DNA of 64,000 nt from Desulfobacterales bacterium (GCA_022360815.1 JAKSCC010000225.1:1-64000); one strand, 5' to 3'; positions 27,749 through 37,556 are shown, numbered from the stretch's first letter. The notes: generated by a model not told the origin, from the letters alone. A program made the numbers and translations.

Positions 27749-28741
27749 CTATTTCATCAAGCCGGCTTCTTTGTAGTACATCATGGCTCCCGGGTGGATG
27801 GGAGCAGAGAGGCCTTCAAGCATGCTCTTTTTGGTAAGCACCTGATAGGCGGGGTGGAGTTTTTTGAACTCTTCAAAGTTCTCAAAGATCTCTTTGACCA
27901 TGGCATAGACGACCTGGTCAGAAACCTTGGCCGAGGTGCAGAAGGTGGCCTTTACGCCAAAGGTGGGGGTGTCCTGCGTATTTGTTGCACCTGGGTAGAG
28001 GCCTTTGGGAATATAGGATTTGGCGTAGTAGGGGTATTTTTGAACCAGTGCATCGGTTTCGGTAATGGAGACAAACTGGGTCTTGCGGCGGCCAGAGGTG
28101 GCCTCTTTAAACGCTCCGCTGGGGTGACCGACGGTGTAGAAGAAAGCGTCGATACGCTCATCTTGAAGAAGGCCGGGGGCTTCAGCCGCCTTGACAGATT
28201 CGGCTTTGAGGTCTTTCTGCCAGCTGATACCGGCAGCTTCCAGGGCGTCGATGGCATTGCCTCTCTGACCGGAGCCGGGGTTGCCAATGTTGACGCGTTT
28301 GCCCTTGAGGTCGGAAATGCTTTTGATTCCGGAATCCACTGCCGCCAGAAGGGTGACAGATTCCGGGTGAATGGAGAAGACCGCACGAAGGTCTTTCTGG
28401 GGCTTGTACTCCCACTCTTTTAAACCGTTGACAGCCTGAAACTGACGGTCAGACTGCACAATACCGAACTCCAGATCACCAGCCATGATGGCGTTGACAT
28501 TGAAGACCGAACCACCGGTAGACTCCACCGTGGCGCGGATACCATACTCTTCTCGTTTTTTGTTGACGATTCTAGCGATGGCACCACCTGTGGGGTAGTA
28601 GACACCTGTAATACCACCGGTCCCGATGGTGATAAAGGTTGTCTTTTTCTCTTTGGTTGCGCTTGTCTCTTCGGCGGGTTGGCTGCATCCTACGGATAGG
28701 GTGAGGAGCAGGGCAGCACTGAGGAAAAACCATTTTTTCAT
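27749..28741 (-). CDS. TAXI-family TRAP transporter solute-binding lipoprotein
   Basis: 330 residues with a lipobox ending VGC (C19). The TAXI fold marks are ITIGTGGITGVYYPTGGAIARIV (about 36-58), IVNKKREE, VFNVNAIMAGDLEFGIVQSD, DLKGKRVNIGNPGSGQRG and FFYTVGHPSGA. This is the periplasmic receptor of the TRAP system whose permease is at 25480-27537. The ligand is unknown. Confidence 0.95.
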   Translation of the reverse strand: MKKWFFLSAALLLTLSVGCSQPAEETSATKEKKTTFITIGTGGITGVYYPTGGAIARIVNKKREEYGIRATVESTGGSVFNVNAIMAGDLEFGIVQSDRQFQAVNGLKEWEYKPQKDLRAVFSIHPESVTLLAAVDSGIKSISDLKGKRVNIGNPGSGQRGNAIDALEAAGISWQKDLKAESVKAAEAPGLLQDERIDAFFYTVGHPSGAFKEATSGRRKTQFVSITETDALVQKYPYYAKSYIPKGLYPGATNTQDTPTFGVKATFCTSAKVSDQVVYAMVKEIFENFEEFKKLHPAYQVLTKKSMLEGLSAPIHPGAMMYYKEAGLMK

Positions 28742-29244
28742 ATCACACTCCTTTCGTCACGGTTGGCCAAAGGGGCGGCTTTGCCACTCTGGTATGCGTT
28801 ATCCCCAAATCTCTGTCGATGTATGGCGTATTCGACAGGCTCGATTTTAAGGTTTGTGGCGGTGCAGGGGCTGCTTTAGGTTTCTCTACTTGTCTGTTTC
28901 TGGGAGCATGTGTGGTGTTTCGTTGCCGAACTCATAAACGAGGCGGCGATCCGGGAAAGGCCGAAGGATGGTTCGGCGCGTCTGTAGCACGTTAAGGGGC
29001 TTTTTATGATTAAGTGCCCATTGCAGAAGGTTTCTGCAGATTTTTTGTCGTTTTTGGTTCCCGGCTCTCAATTCCTAAAAATTTCTATCAGATGGCTTCT
29101 CTAATTTCAAGGCCAAGCCGTCCAAAGCGTATTCAGTGTAAGGATTGTCTTATTAATGTTGCTTGAAAAGTACGTTTGTTGTGTCAAAGAAAATGGGAGT
29201 GATGCCCCTTCTTTGCAAATGGCTTTAAAGAAGGGGCAGATCAT
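28742..29244. other. Intergenic region upstream of the TAXI gene; dapL 3' hairpin
   Basis: A 503-bp gap without a gene. Near its right end a perfect 12-bp stem, TGCCCCTTCTTT at 29203-29214 with AAAGAAGGGGCA at 29227-29238, lies 6 bp beyond the dapL stop. On the minus strand the following T content is modest, so it is a probable terminator of moderate strength. The rest presumably holds the TAXI promoter. Confidence 0.6.
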
Positions 29245-30468
29245 CTATGCGAGGGCTTTTCGAATGCGTTTCATGGCTTTTTCTACGTTTTCGCGGCTGT
29301 TAAAGGCGCTGATGCGAATAAAACCTTCCCCGCAAGAGCCAAAGCCAGCCCCGGGTGTGCAGACCACCCCGGCTTCGTTTAAGAGCCGGTCAAAAAATTT
29401 CCAGGAGTCGGTCTTGCCGTTGATCCAGATGTAAGGGGAGTTGTCTCCGCCCACCAGATTAAACCCAAGGGCGCTCATCTCTTTGCGAATGATGGCGGCG
29501 TTTTCGAGGTAGTAGCTCACCAGCTCTTTGACCTGGGCCTTTCCCTCGTCGGTGTAGATGGCGGCTGCCGCCTTTTGAACCGGATAGGAAACCCCGTTGA
29601 ACTTGGTGCAGTGGCGTCGGTTCCAGAGGGTGTGAACGCTGTGGGCCTTGCCATCTGCATCCCAGGCTTTGAGTTCTTTGGGGATCACGGCAAAGGCACA
29701 ACGTGTACCGGTAAAGCCCGCGGTTTTGGAGAAGCTTCGAAACTCAATGGCCACCTCTTTGGCACCTTCCACTTCGTAGATGGTTCGCGGCAGGTTCTCG
29801 TCGGTGACAAAAGCTTCGTAGGCCGCATCGTAGAGGATGATGGCCTTGTTGTTGCGGGCGTAGTCCACCCAGGTTTGAAGCTGCTCTTTGGTGGCGTGGG
29901 TGCCGGTGGGGTTGTTGGGAAAGCAGAGGTAGATAAGGTCGACGGGTTCATCGGGAAGCGCGGGGAAAAAGCCGTTCTCTTCTGTGCAGTCGAGGTAGAC
30001 CATGCCGCCAAAACGGCCCTCTTCAAAATCTCCGGTGCGGCCGGCCATGACGTTGGTGTCCAGGTAGACTGGGTAGACCGGGTCGGGAATGGCGACCACG
30101 GCATCGGTTGAAAAGATCTCTTGAATGTTTCCGGTATCGCACTTGGCCCCGTCGCTTACAAAGATCTCGTCGGCGCTGATGCTTGCCCCACGGCTCTGGT
30201 AGTCGTTTAAAGCGATGGCATCACGCAGAAAGGCATACCCCTGCTCTGGTCCGTATCCATGAAAGCCCTCTTCGGTGGCCATATCGTCCACGGCTTGATG
30301 AAAGGCGTCGATGCAGGCCTGGGGAAGCGCGCGGGTGACGTCTCCGATGCCCAGCTTGATCACTTCCGCCTCGGGGTTCGCCTCCTGGAAAGCAGCCACG
30401 CGCTTGGCGATATCGGAAAAGAGATAGGAGGCCTGGAGCTTGGTGTAGTTCTCATTGATACGGATCAT
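29245..30468 (-). CDS. dapL: LL-diaminopimelate aminotransferase DapL
   Basis: 407 residues, the normal length for DapL. The fold type I aminotransferase motifs are [13 protein letters not shown] (about 39-51), [24 protein letters not shown] and the PLP lysine in [10 protein letters not shown] (about K248). DapL makes LL-diaminopimelate from tetrahydrodipicolinate in one step for lysine and peptidoglycan synthesis, bypassing the DapDCE route. The start at 30468 follows GGGAG, 8 bases upstream; the open frame continues to 30591 without support. No other dap genes are adjacent. Confidence 0.96.
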   Translation of the reverse strand: MIRINENYTKLQASYLFSDIAKRVAAFQEANPEAEVIKLGIGDVTRALPQACIDAFHQAVDDMATEEGFHGYGPEQGYAFLRDAIALNDYQSRGASISADEIFVSDGAKCDTGNIQEIFSTDAVVAIPDPVYPVYLDTNVMAGRTGDFEEGRFGGMVYLDCTEENGFFPALPDEPVDLIYLCFPNNPTGTHATKEQLQTWVDYARNNKAIILYDAAYEAFVTDENLPRTIYEVEGAKEVAIEFRSFSKTAGFTGTRCAFAVIPKELKAWDADGKAHSVHTLWNRRHCTKFNGVSYPVQKAAAAIYTDEGKAQVKELVSYYLENAAIIRKEMSALGFNLVGGDNSPYIWINGKTDSWKFFDRLLNEAGVVCTPGAGFGSCGEGFIRISAFNSRENVEKAMKRIRKALA

Positions 30469-30928
30469 GATGGTGTCTCCCAAAAGATGTATAGAGTCGT
30501 GTGGTGATCCAGGGCGTGGGGAAAAAGGGTCGTTTCTAAGGTGCCATGGAATTTGGTGGACGAGTATAGAATAATATTCTGTAGCTGTCAAATGGGGTGT
30601 GGCTTAAATTGGTTTTTGAAAAAAGGCGTTTCATAGATTGTGTTGATTTGTTTTTCTCTTGTTTTTGGGGTGATGCAGTTTGTTCTTGGTGTGGCGCTGT
30701 TTCGCTTTGTGGAAGCTTTTGGTGGTTGTTTGGTCGGTGGCGGGATAGGTTTTTAGGGTAAGATATAGACTTATATTCTGTTGTTTTTTAAAAACAGAGA
30801 ATAAAATTTGGTTTGGATTTTTGACAGCCTGGGTGAGGCGTGGCACACTCTGCCCTATATTTTGCACAACAGAGGCGTTTTCAGGTTTTACGGCGCATCT
30901 GTGTTAACCCGCAGCTTAGGAGTTCTCT
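30469..30928. other. AT-rich intergenic region between divergent dapL and the phosphopantetheinyl transferase gene
   Basis: A 460-bp AT-rich gap with no gene or recognisable RNA. It contains a palindrome (AGAATAATATTCT, about 30566-30578) and a second ATATTCTGT repeat near 30773, both between the two promoters. They may be operator half-sites, but this is conjecture. A -35-like TTGACA is at 30821-30826 without a convincing -10. Confidence 0.4.
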
Positions 30929-31645
30929 TTGTCTCTTTTGGAGTCGCTTCTCTCGTTAAACGAATTGGGCGATGGGATTGTGATGGCCGATGTCTCCATC
31001 CCCTCGCTTATCACAAACCTTTTGCCCGGAGTTGCCTCGGCAAAACGGGGCGTTCCCGGTGTGGATCTTACTCGGTTTTCAGGGCTCTTCGCTTTTTTCA
31101 GGGAAGATGAAATTCAAAGGGCCTGCGAATTTAAAGTGCTTAAAAAACAGGCCGAGTGGCTCTCAGGCCGCCTTGCCGTAAAGCAGGCGGCTGCCTCTTT
31201 TTTGGGGTGTGAAGCAAAAGGGGTGCGGATCAAAACCCATGAAGAGGGCGCACCCTATTTGGCAGATTATCCCGATCACCCCATCTCCATCACCCACTCG
31301 GGCGACCATGCCGTGGCCCTTTTTTCGGCTGTTAAAGGGCGGCAGGTTGCCGTGGATATGGAGTGGGTGGAGCCCGGGCGCATGCCCCATGTGGCCCGGG
31401 TCGCCTTTACCCAACGGGAAATCGACGAAATGAAAGGCCATCCAGACGAGGAGTGGTATCGCCGCTGGACCCTTAAGGAAGCCTTTCTTAAATACATAGG
31501 AAAGGGGTTTCACGAGAATCTGAAACGGGTGGAGATTTTGAATTGCGGCATCTGTCACCACGGCGAGGTGGTGGAAGATATCGTTTCACAAAGCCCCTCT
31601 TTTCATCCCGGCTACTGCATCAGCATGATCTGGACCCGAGGCTGA
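30929..31645 (+). CDS. Sfp-type 4'-phosphopantetheinyl transferase
   Basis: 238 residues. The superfamily motifs are ISITHSG, VAVDMEWVEPG (Mg-binding D and E) and the C-terminal WYRRWTLKEAFLKYIGKG, whose WxxKEA region is diagnostic. It transfers the 4'-phosphopantetheine arm from CoA to acyl, peptidyl or aryl carrier proteins. The TTG start at 30929 follows TAGGAG (about 6 bases), and an ATG at 30983 would shorten it by 18 residues. No carrier protein or NRPS/PKS gene lies in the window. It is followed by a repeat copy and a terminator. Confidence 0.88.
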   Translation: MSLLESLLSLNELGDGIVMADVSIPSLITNLLPGVASAKRGVPGVDLTRFSGLFAFFREDEIQRACEFKVLKKQAEWLSGRLAVKQAAASFLGCEAKGVRIKTHEEGAPYLADYPDHPISITHSGDHAVALFSAVKGRQVAVDMEWVEPGRMPHVARVAFTQREIDEMKGHPDEEWYRRWTLKEAFLKYIGKGFHENLKRVEILNCGICHHGEVVEDIVSQSPSFHPGYCISMIWTRG

Positions 31646-31698
31646 GCCTCCGGCGGCCCTGCCGGGGGCCAAACTTTTGAAAAGTTTGATAAACAGGT
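31646..31698 (+). repeat. Dispersed intergenic repeat, copy A
   Basis: Starts GCCTCCGGCGGCC directly after the preceding stop codon and continues CCAAACTTTTGAAAAGTTTG, then ATAAACAGGT. The inner CAAACTTTTGAAAAGTTTG is a near-perfect palindrome. Copies B (33651-33703) and C (40731-40780, inverted) match closely; a degenerate copy D is at 43572-43612. Confidence 0.85.
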
Positions 31699-31713
31699 TT
31701 TTTAAATACATTG

Positions 31714-31751
31714 GCCATGCTCCACGCTTTTATGGGGGGCATGGCTTTTTT
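31714..31751 (+). terminator. Rho-independent terminator
   Basis: Stem GCCATGC (31714-31720) with GCATGGC (31739-31745), then T6 at 31746-31751. It follows the phosphopantetheinyl transferase gene on the plus strand. Confidence 0.7.
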
Positions 31752-31754
31752 ACA

Positions 31755-31832
31755 GCCAATGTGAGAAGGCGAAGCCTTTCTCGCATTGGCGAACCAGGGG
31801 TGCAGGGGCTTTGAGCCCCTGCCTGCCGGAGG
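31755..31832. repeat. Compound hairpins before the IspH-UbiA gene's 3' end
   Basis: Two hairpins: GCCAATG...CATTGGC (about 31755-31790, with GAAGGC/GCCTTTC inside) and GCAGGGGCT-TTG-AGCCCCTGC (31802-31822). A GCCGGAGGC arm (31824-31832) follows that mirrors the start of copy A. It may be the far half of the same repeat unit, and may terminate the minus-strand gene at 31842. Confidence 0.6.
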
Positions 31833-31841
31833 CTTTCTTCT

Positions 31842-33572
31842 TTAAAAGAACAGGGACCAGAAGAGGGCGATGACGCCCGAGAGCACCAACTGGCTCTCCA
31901 CGAGAAACTCGAGCTGAAAGCCGGGCAGAATCAGGCGCTTCTGGTAGGCTATCATAAGGCCAAAGAGAAAGGCCGGGTAGATCCAGAGGATGTACCCGAG
32001 GCCGCTGATAAGCCCCAGAAGGCTTGAGAGTGGCAGCATCAGGGCCAGGGTGATCAGAAGATTCTTGAGAATTTTCGCGGTTTTTTTATCTCCCAGGATA
32101 ATGGGAAAGGTCTCCTGGCCCACGATACGATCGCCCTGCATGTCGAGGATGTCAAAGAAGATGGTGCGGGAGAAGACCATGCCGCAGGCGAGGAGCAGGG
32201 CGGGCAGGGTGGAGATGGTGAACCCGTGCCTGCTGGTCAGCGCTGGAAGAAGGGCGGTTACCACGCCCCAGGCGGCGGTAATAAGAACGGTTTTTGAGCC
32301 TGGAACGTCTCTTAACCGTTTGTATTTTCCTTTGAAAAGACGGTTGGGGATGATGGGCAGGTTGTAGGAGAGTCCGGCAAGGCTCATGAGAAGAAGCACC
32401 ACAAAGGGGAAGGTGCCGAGGCTGTACGCCAGAAGAAGGCCGAGCCCGCCACCGGCAAAGGCAAAGGAGGCCAGAGCCCATTTGTTGCGATCGTAGAAAT
32501 CGGCGCGTTCCGGGTCGTTGTATCGATCGGCGGAGATGGCGGTGAGGTGGTTGAAGATGTGCATGGAGAGCACATAGAGCATGGCCACGGCAGAGGGCAC
32601 CAGCCAGTTTTGAATGCCTTGAAGCACAGAGCAGGCGTAGGCAAGGGATGCGGCGGCCAGGGCCAGGTAGACGTTGCTTCGCATCAGCGCCATCTTGATG
32701 ACGGCAACGGGAATGCCAAAGAGGCGCTCCTGGCTGGCTGAGGCGGTTTCAATGGCGCGGTAGACCTTGCTGATGATCCAGTTGGGGGTGGAGGCACCGG
32801 CGGTGATGGCCACCGAGTCCAGATGTTTGATGCGGTTCATGTCCAGCTCTTCCACATCTTCAATGTGAAAGGTGAGTTTGCCCGACTCTCGGGCCAGTTC
32901 GGCCAGTCTCTGGGTGTTTCCGCTGTTTTTGCCCCCCACCACCACCACGGCATCCACGTTTTTGGCGATGGAGAGGATGTCTGCCTGCCTTTTTTCCGTG
33001 GAGTCACAGATGGTGTCAAAGGTGAGGTAGTGGGGGTGGGTTTGGCTGGCCCATTTTTTGACATCATCGTAGAAGGCCACGTTCTGGGTGGTCTGGGCGA
33101 CGATGATGGCGTTTTCAAAGGCGGGCAGCTTTTTGACTTCATCTAAGGTTTCCACCACGTGGCCGCGTCCGTGGGCGTAGCCGTTTAAGCCGATTACCTC
33201 GGGGTGGTCGCGGTCTCCGATGATGATGGCGTGGTACCCTTTTTTGGCGTGGCGGTGGATGATGCGCTGCACCTTGATGACCCGAGGGCAGGTGGAGTCG
33301 ACCACGGAAAAGCCTGCCCCTTTGAGGGCCTCTTTGGACTCAGGGGGCACCCCATGGGCTCGAATGACAACGGTGCCTTCACCTTTTTCAGGGATGTCAC
33401 TGATGGCGGGAATGCCTTTTCCTTTGAGCAGATCCAGAACCTGAGGGTTGTGAATGAGGGGGCCATAGGTGCAGATGGGGCGCTTTTTGCCGTTGGAAGC
33501 GTCAAGTACTGTGTCGACCGCCCGTCTGACCCCCATACAGAAGCCAGCGGTTCTTGCGATGATGATTTTCAT
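31842..33572 (-). CDS. ispH: Fusion of HMB-PP reductase IspH with a UbiA-family prenyltransferase
   Basis: 576 residues with two parts. Residues 1-285 are IspH/LytB, which makes IPP and DMAPP; its three [4Fe-4S] cysteines are C12, C95 and C189, with HGVPPE, STCPRVIK, TTQN and the catalytic ITAGASTP. Residues about 290-576 are a multi-helix UbiA-like prenyltransferase with the Asp-rich motifs NHLTAISADRYND (N341, D349, D353) and DILDMQGDR (D474-D481), joined by RDVPGSK. A fused protein could make isoprenoid precursor and use a prenyl diphosphate in one chain. What the UbiA half prenylates (quinone, heme O, lipid) is unknown. I see no stop or frameshift between the halves. Confidence 0.93.
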   Translation of the reverse strand: MKIIIARTAGFCMGVRRAVDTVLDASNGKKRPICTYGPLIHNPQVLDLLKGKGIPAISDIPEKGEGTVVIRAHGVPPESKEALKGAGFSVVDSTCPRVIKVQRIIHRHAKKGYHAIIIGDRDHPEVIGLNGYAHGRGHVVETLDEVKKLPAFENAIIVAQTTQNVAFYDDVKKWASQTHPHYLTFDTICDSTEKRQADILSIAKNVDAVVVVGGKNSGNTQRLAELARESGKLTFHIEDVEELDMNRIKHLDSVAITAGASTPNWIISKVYRAIETASASQERLFGIPVAVIKMALMRSNVYLALAAASLAYACSVLQGIQNWLVPSAVAMLYVLSMHIFNHLTAISADRYNDPERADFYDRNKWALASFAFAGGGLGLLLAYSLGTFPFVVLLLMSLAGLSYNLPIIPNRLFKGKYKRLRDVPGSKTVLITAAWGVVTALLPALTSRHGFTISTLPALLLACGMVFSRTIFFDILDMQGDRIVGQETFPIILGDKKTAKILKNLLITLALMLPLSSLLGLISGLGYILWIYPAFLFGLMIAYQKRLILPGFQLEFLVESQLVLSGVIALFWSLFF

Positions 33573-33650
33573 ATTTTAAGTGTCCCTGGTTGGTGAATGC
33601 TTGGACTTTGTCGTAATTGGCATGTTGTCTGAAGCATTCAGCCGTTATTC

Positions 33651-33703
33651 GCCTCCGGCGGCCCTTTCGGGGGCCAAACTTTTGAAAAGTTTGACAAACA
33701 GGT
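33651..33703 (+). repeat. Dispersed intergenic repeat, copy B
   Basis: GCCTCCGGCGGCCCTTTCGG, then GGGCCAAACTTTTGAAAAGT, then TTGACAAACAGGT. It lies between ispH and parB. The upstream flank (GCATTCAGCCGTTATTC) also matches the flank of copy C in the opposite direction, so the unit is longer than 53 bp. Confidence 0.85.
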
Positions 33704-33785
33704 GCTTAAATTATTTGGGCATAAGTTTCCCTGTTTTAACCCCACCCATCATGTCAGTCGTCCTTTGAACATTCACCCAAATACA

Positions 33786-34682
33786 TTACTCTTTTTCGAG
33801 CAGGTCCAGCAAGCGGTTGAGGTCGTCATCGTTGTAAAAATCGATCTCAAGCTTTCCCTTTTTGCCCCGTTTTCGAATGGAGACAGGCGTCCCAAACCGG
33901 TGAGTGAGGCGCTGGGCAATGGACTCCAGTTGAAGCTGGGCGGCCGTGGGCATGGTGGGCTCCTCTTCGGTTTTTTCCTGATTTGCCTTCAGGCTGCGAA
34001 CAAGATCTTCGGTCTGACGCACGGAGAGGCTTTTTTCCAGAACCGTGCGAAAGGCCTCTTTCTGGGTGAGGGGGTCTTCGGCGCCCAAAAGGGCACGGGC
34101 GTGGCCCATGGAGATCTGTCTGGTTTTGATGCTTGCCTTGATCTCGACAGGAAGCTGTCGAAGTCTCAGGGTATTGGCAACGGCGGGCCTGCTTTTTCCC
34201 ACCTTTTCCGCCACCTCCTCCTGAGTAAGGGAGAAGTGCTCCATAAGGCGGTGGTAGGCGTCTGCCTCTTCGATGGGATTTAGATCTTCCCTCTGGATGT
34301 TTTCGACAATGGCCATCTCAAGAAGGGCCTTGTCCGAGAGCTCACGAACCACCACGGGAACGGTCTGTAGTTCGGCCATCTTGGCGGCGCGAAGGCGTCT
34401 TTCACCGGCCACCAGCTCAAAAAGGCCTTCCGGGGTTTGGCGCACCACAAGGGGTTGGATAATGCCTTGCTCTAAAATGGAGGCGGAGAGCTCGGAAAGC
34501 TCCTCATCTGAGAAGGTGTGCCTTGGCTGGTAAGGGTTTGGGGCGATGCGATGAATGTCGCATCGAATAAACTCTTTAGAGGAAGCTTGGGGCTCTTCAA
34601 GGGTGGGAGCAGTCTCTGGAATGAGGGCGGAAAGACCGCGACCAAGTCCTTTTTTTTTTCGTGATCTGGGGGGTGTGGTCAT
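33786..34682 (-). CDS. parB: Chromosome-partitioning protein ParB (Spo0J)
   Basis: 298 residues from the ATG at 34682. A basic KKKGLGRGLSALIP start (family-typical) is followed by the ParB N-domain with NPYQPRHTF and the CTP-binding GERRLRA at about 93-99, a helix-turn-helix (QEEVAEKVGKSRPAVANTLRLRQLP) and a C-terminal dimerisation region. ParB loads onto parS DNA and works with ParA for origin segregation. It follows parA in the same direction after a 209-bp gap. I see no 16-bp parS palindrome in the window. Confidence 0.95.
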   Translation of the reverse strand: MTTPPRSRKKKGLGRGLSALIPETAPTLEEPQASSKEFIRCDIHRIAPNPYQPRHTFSDEELSELSASILEQGIIQPLVVRQTPEGLFELVAGERRLRAAKMAELQTVPVVVRELSDKALLEMAIVENIQREDLNPIEEADAYHRLMEHFSLTQEEVAEKVGKSRPAVANTLRLRQLPVEIKASIKTRQISMGHARALLGAEDPLTQKEAFRTVLEKSLSVRQTEDLVRSLKANQEKTEEEPTMPTAAQLQLESIAQRLTHRFGTPVSIRKRGKKGKLEIDFYNDDDLNRLLDLLEKE

Positions 34683-34891
34683 GGGTGTTTTGTCACCATT
34701 GCCGCTGGTCTTTTGGTGGAAAGAAGGCCAGCGATGCATGCATGGCAAAGGCCATGTCGGTTGATTTTTTGAGGCGATTCAATTCGTCTTTGACGAGTCG
34801 CTTTTTGAAAAATGGTTTCCGTAAAACTTTTTCAATAAAATTTGGCGTGGCAAGTGGAAGGGTGCCCCTGCGGAAAGCGCAGGGGAAAAGG

Positions 34892-35650
34892 CTATCGCTC
34901 CACCACTTCTCGGGCCAGGGCCAGATAGCTTTTGGCGCCCACGGAAGAAGGGTCGTAGAGAAAGATTGGCTCGCCGTAGCTCGGGGCCTCTGAGAGGCGA
35001 ACGCTCCGCGGAATGCGCGTGGCAAATACAATGTCACCAAAGTGCTTTTCAGCCTCTTCGGCCACCTGGAAGGAGAGGTTGGTGCGACGGTCAAACATGG
35101 TGAGAACAATACCGCTGATGCGAAGTTCTTTGTTGATGCTGGCTTTTATGCGCTTTACGGTGTCCAGGAGCTGGGACAACCCTTCCAGGGCGTAGAATTC
35201 ACTCTGCAGGGGAACCAGAATGGAGTCGGCGGCTGCCATGGCATTTAAAGTGAGAAGACTCAAAGAGGGAGGGCAGTCGATGACGATGTAGTCGAAATCG
35301 TTTCGCACCTCACCCAGCAGCTCTTTCATGATGAGCTCTCTGCCTTCGTGATCCATCATCTCCACTTCAAAACCGATGAGATCCACCCGTGCAGGAAGCA
35401 CCGAGAGCCTTCGAACTTCCGTTTTTTGAATCAGCTCTTTGGCCGATGCTTCGCCAATAAGACCATGGTAGAGGCTTTTGCGAAGCGATGCCTTGTGAAT
35501 GCCGATACCTGTGGTGGCGTTGGCCTGGGGATCACAATCCACCAGGAGTGTGTTTTTTCCGATCTGGGCCAGGGCCGTTGCGAGGTTGATGGCTGTGGTG
35601 GTTTTTCCCACCCCGCCTTTCTGGTTTGCTATGCAGATAATTTGTGCCAT
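34892..35650 (-). CDS. parA: Chromosome-partitioning ATPase ParA (Soj)
   Basis: 252 residues from the ATG at 35650, the usual length for Soj. It has the deviant Walker A KGGVGKTT at about 11-18, DPQANATTGIG, and Walker B DYIVIDCPPSLSLLT. ParA binds DNA non-specifically and drives ParB-bound origin movement. No clear Shine-Dalgarno site is seen for this start; the frame stays open to 35860. A perfect hairpin (CCCCTGC ... GCAGGGG, about 34865-34885) lies just after the stop, between parA and parB. Confidence 0.95.
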   Translation of the reverse strand: MAQIICIANQKGGVGKTTTAINLATALAQIGKNTLLVDCDPQANATTGIGIHKASLRKSLYHGLIGEASAKELIQKTEVRRLSVLPARVDLIGFEVEMMDHEGRELIMKELLGEVRNDFDYIVIDCPPSLSLLTLNAMAAADSILVPLQSEFYALEGLSQLLDTVKRIKASINKELRISGIVLTMFDRRTNLSFQVAEEAEKHFGDIVFATRIPRSVRLSEAPSYGEPIFLYDPSSVGAKSYLALAREVVER

Positions 35651-36053
35651 GGCAGAGGAGATTAGCATAAAAAGGGGCTTTTGCAAAGAAAATGAGCAAA
35701 AAAGCATGTGCCTTGATTTTACTGTATATATGACTTTTTGAGGTGCTGTTTTGTCTCTCTTTTTTGACAGAGAGGGTCCCCTTTTTCGGGGTGAGAAAGA
35801 AGGGGATAAATTTCTTTTGTTCATGAATTCTAAAGAGACCGGTGGTATATTGGGGAACATCCTCTATCTTTAGTGAGATGTTTGGGGCGTTGCAGCTGCA
35901 GCGACTTTTCATACGAGGATCACATAGGGTGGCTTGTTAGGTAAAGTCATCGTTATACGAATTATAAGATGACGGCCTCTGCAAAATTTGATGCAGTGTA
36001 TATTCTTTTGGGTAGGCCGATTTTTTTCGAGACCGTCATAGCATGAGGTGTGC
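35651..36053. other. Intergenic region between divergent parA and the M48 gene
   Basis: A 403-bp gap. A stem (CCCCTTTTTCGGGG, about 35778-35791) and several AT-rich runs are present, but no gene or RNA motif is recognised. It presumably holds both promoters. Confidence 0.45.
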
Positions 36054-37535
36054 ATGAGATCAGTTCGGGGTGCTCTATCGGGAAGGTGGGCCATTTTTAC
36101 CAGGCACGTGCAAAAGTGTGTGGCGTTTTTTTTGATGGTGGCTTTTCTTCTGCCCCAGATGGCTGGGGCCATCACCATTCGTGAAGAGAATGAGGTGGCG
36201 GTGGAGTTTATAAAAATGGTGAGGGCGAGGAATCGCATCATCGATGACCCTGTGATAAATGGGTACATTACTGGCCTTGGGCAAAAGCTTCTGAAATTTT
36301 TTCCTGAACAGGCCTTTCCCTATACATTCTATGTGGTGGAGAGTGATGTATTCAACGCTTTTGCAGGACCAGGCGGACATGTGTTTATAAACAGTGGGCT
36401 TTTCGAGGCTCTTCCCAATGAAGAGTCGTTGGCGGGGATTATGGCCCATGAAATTTCCCATGTGCATAGTCGCCACATCTCTGACCGAATTGACCGGTCG
36501 AAGAAGATCGGCGTGGGAACGCTTGCCGGTGTAGCCGCCGGTATTTTGGTTGGGGTATCTGGGAATGCCGCGGCTGGAGGGGCTTTGGCTGTGGGTTCTT
36601 TGGCGGGCTCTCACTCTGCAGCGCTCTCTTTCAGCCGGGAAGATGAGATGCAGGCCGATCAGGTGGGAATGACCTATCTGGCTGAAGCAGGGTATGGTGG
36701 TGATGATATGCTGACAGCCCTCAAAACGATTCGCGAAAAGCAGTGGTTTGGTCCGGCGGAAATTCCAACCTACCTCTCCACCCACCCGGCCCTTGAAGAC
36801 CGTATCGCCTATATTGGGAATTGGCTGGTTGCCAATCGGGAGAAGGTGGATGCCAAAAGAAAGAAGATTGATCAGTCCGCGTTTTTAAAGACAAAAGCAC
36901 GGATTACAGCCCTTTTTTCACCCATTGAAACCGCCGAAGAGAAGCTGACCAACGCAGCAAAGCGGGGTGAGGCCTCTCTTTATACCGAATATGGCCTGGG
37001 GCTTTTGATGAATCGACGGGGAAAATATGAGGCGGCTGCGGCCAACATGAAGTCGATTCTTGCAAAGCGGGCCTTTGACTTTGATGCCATCAAGGGGCTT
37101 GCTCAGATCTATTTTAATCAGGGGAAAAGCTCGCAAGCTCATGGGCTTCTTACTGGAGTTTTAAGTGTAAATCCTATCGATTTTGAAGCCAACATGCTTA
37201 TGGGTGAAGTGCTTATCGATAAAGGGCACTATGAGGCGGCCCTTCGTCATCTCTCCCCCTTGGCCTCAGATTACGGGCCGGGAGGCAGGGCGCATTATCT
37301 GTTGGGGAATATTTTTTCGCACCTTAAAAGACCGTTTGAGTCCAGTTATCATCTGGGGCTTTACTATCGCAGCGTGGGAGATCTTCGAAATGCTCTCTTT
37401 CAGCTGGAACGCGCCGAGACAAAGGCGTCCACAGTGACAGCCAAGCGTGAGGTGGAAAAGGCCATTGAGTCCATTACGGGCAAAAAGAAAAAGAAGAAAA
37501 AGGAGACAGCAGAGAGGACTTCCTCCTCGAAGTAA
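36054..37535 (+). CDS. BepA-like M48 metalloprotease with TPR repeats
   Basis: 493 residues from the ATG at 36054 (GAGG 5 bases upstream). It has a signal peptide or helix near 20-39 (cut after AGA), the zinc motif HEISH at 122-126, the third ligand in DEMQADQVG, and then TPR-like helices (about 310-450; RGKYEAAAANM, KSSQAHGLL, GHYEAALRHL). BepA degrades misassembled outer-membrane proteins such as LptD and guides their assembly. The C-terminal tail is Lys-rich. A strong terminator follows. Confidence 0.92.
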   Translation: MRSVRGALSGRWAIFTRHVQKCVAFFLMVAFLLPQMAGAITIREENEVAVEFIKMVRARNRIIDDPVINGYITGLGQKLLKFFPEQAFPYTFYVVESDVFNAFAGPGGHVFINSGLFEALPNEESLAGIMAHEISHVHSRHISDRIDRSKKIGVGTLAGVAAGILVGVSGNAAAGGALAVGSLAGSHSAALSFSREDEMQADQVGMTYLAEAGYGGDDMLTALKTIREKQWFGPAEIPTYLSTHPALEDRIAYIGNWLVANREKVDAKRKKIDQSAFLKTKARITALFSPIETAEEKLTNAAKRGEASLYTEYGLGLLMNRRGKYEAAAANMKSILAKRAFDFDAIKGLAQIYFNQGKSSQAHGLLTGVLSVNPIDFEANMLMGEVLIDKGHYEAALRHLSPLASDYGPGGRAHYLLGNIFSHLKRPFESSYHLGLYYRSVGDLRNALFQLERAETKASTVTAKREVEKAIESITGKKKKKKKETAERTSSSK

Positions 37536-37556
37536 CTCTGCTTTTGCAATTTAACC

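Noticed and set aside
33573-36053. parS site near parAB
   Set aside because: I looked for the TGTTTCACGTGAAACA-type palindrome and saw none; a parS site is not claimed.
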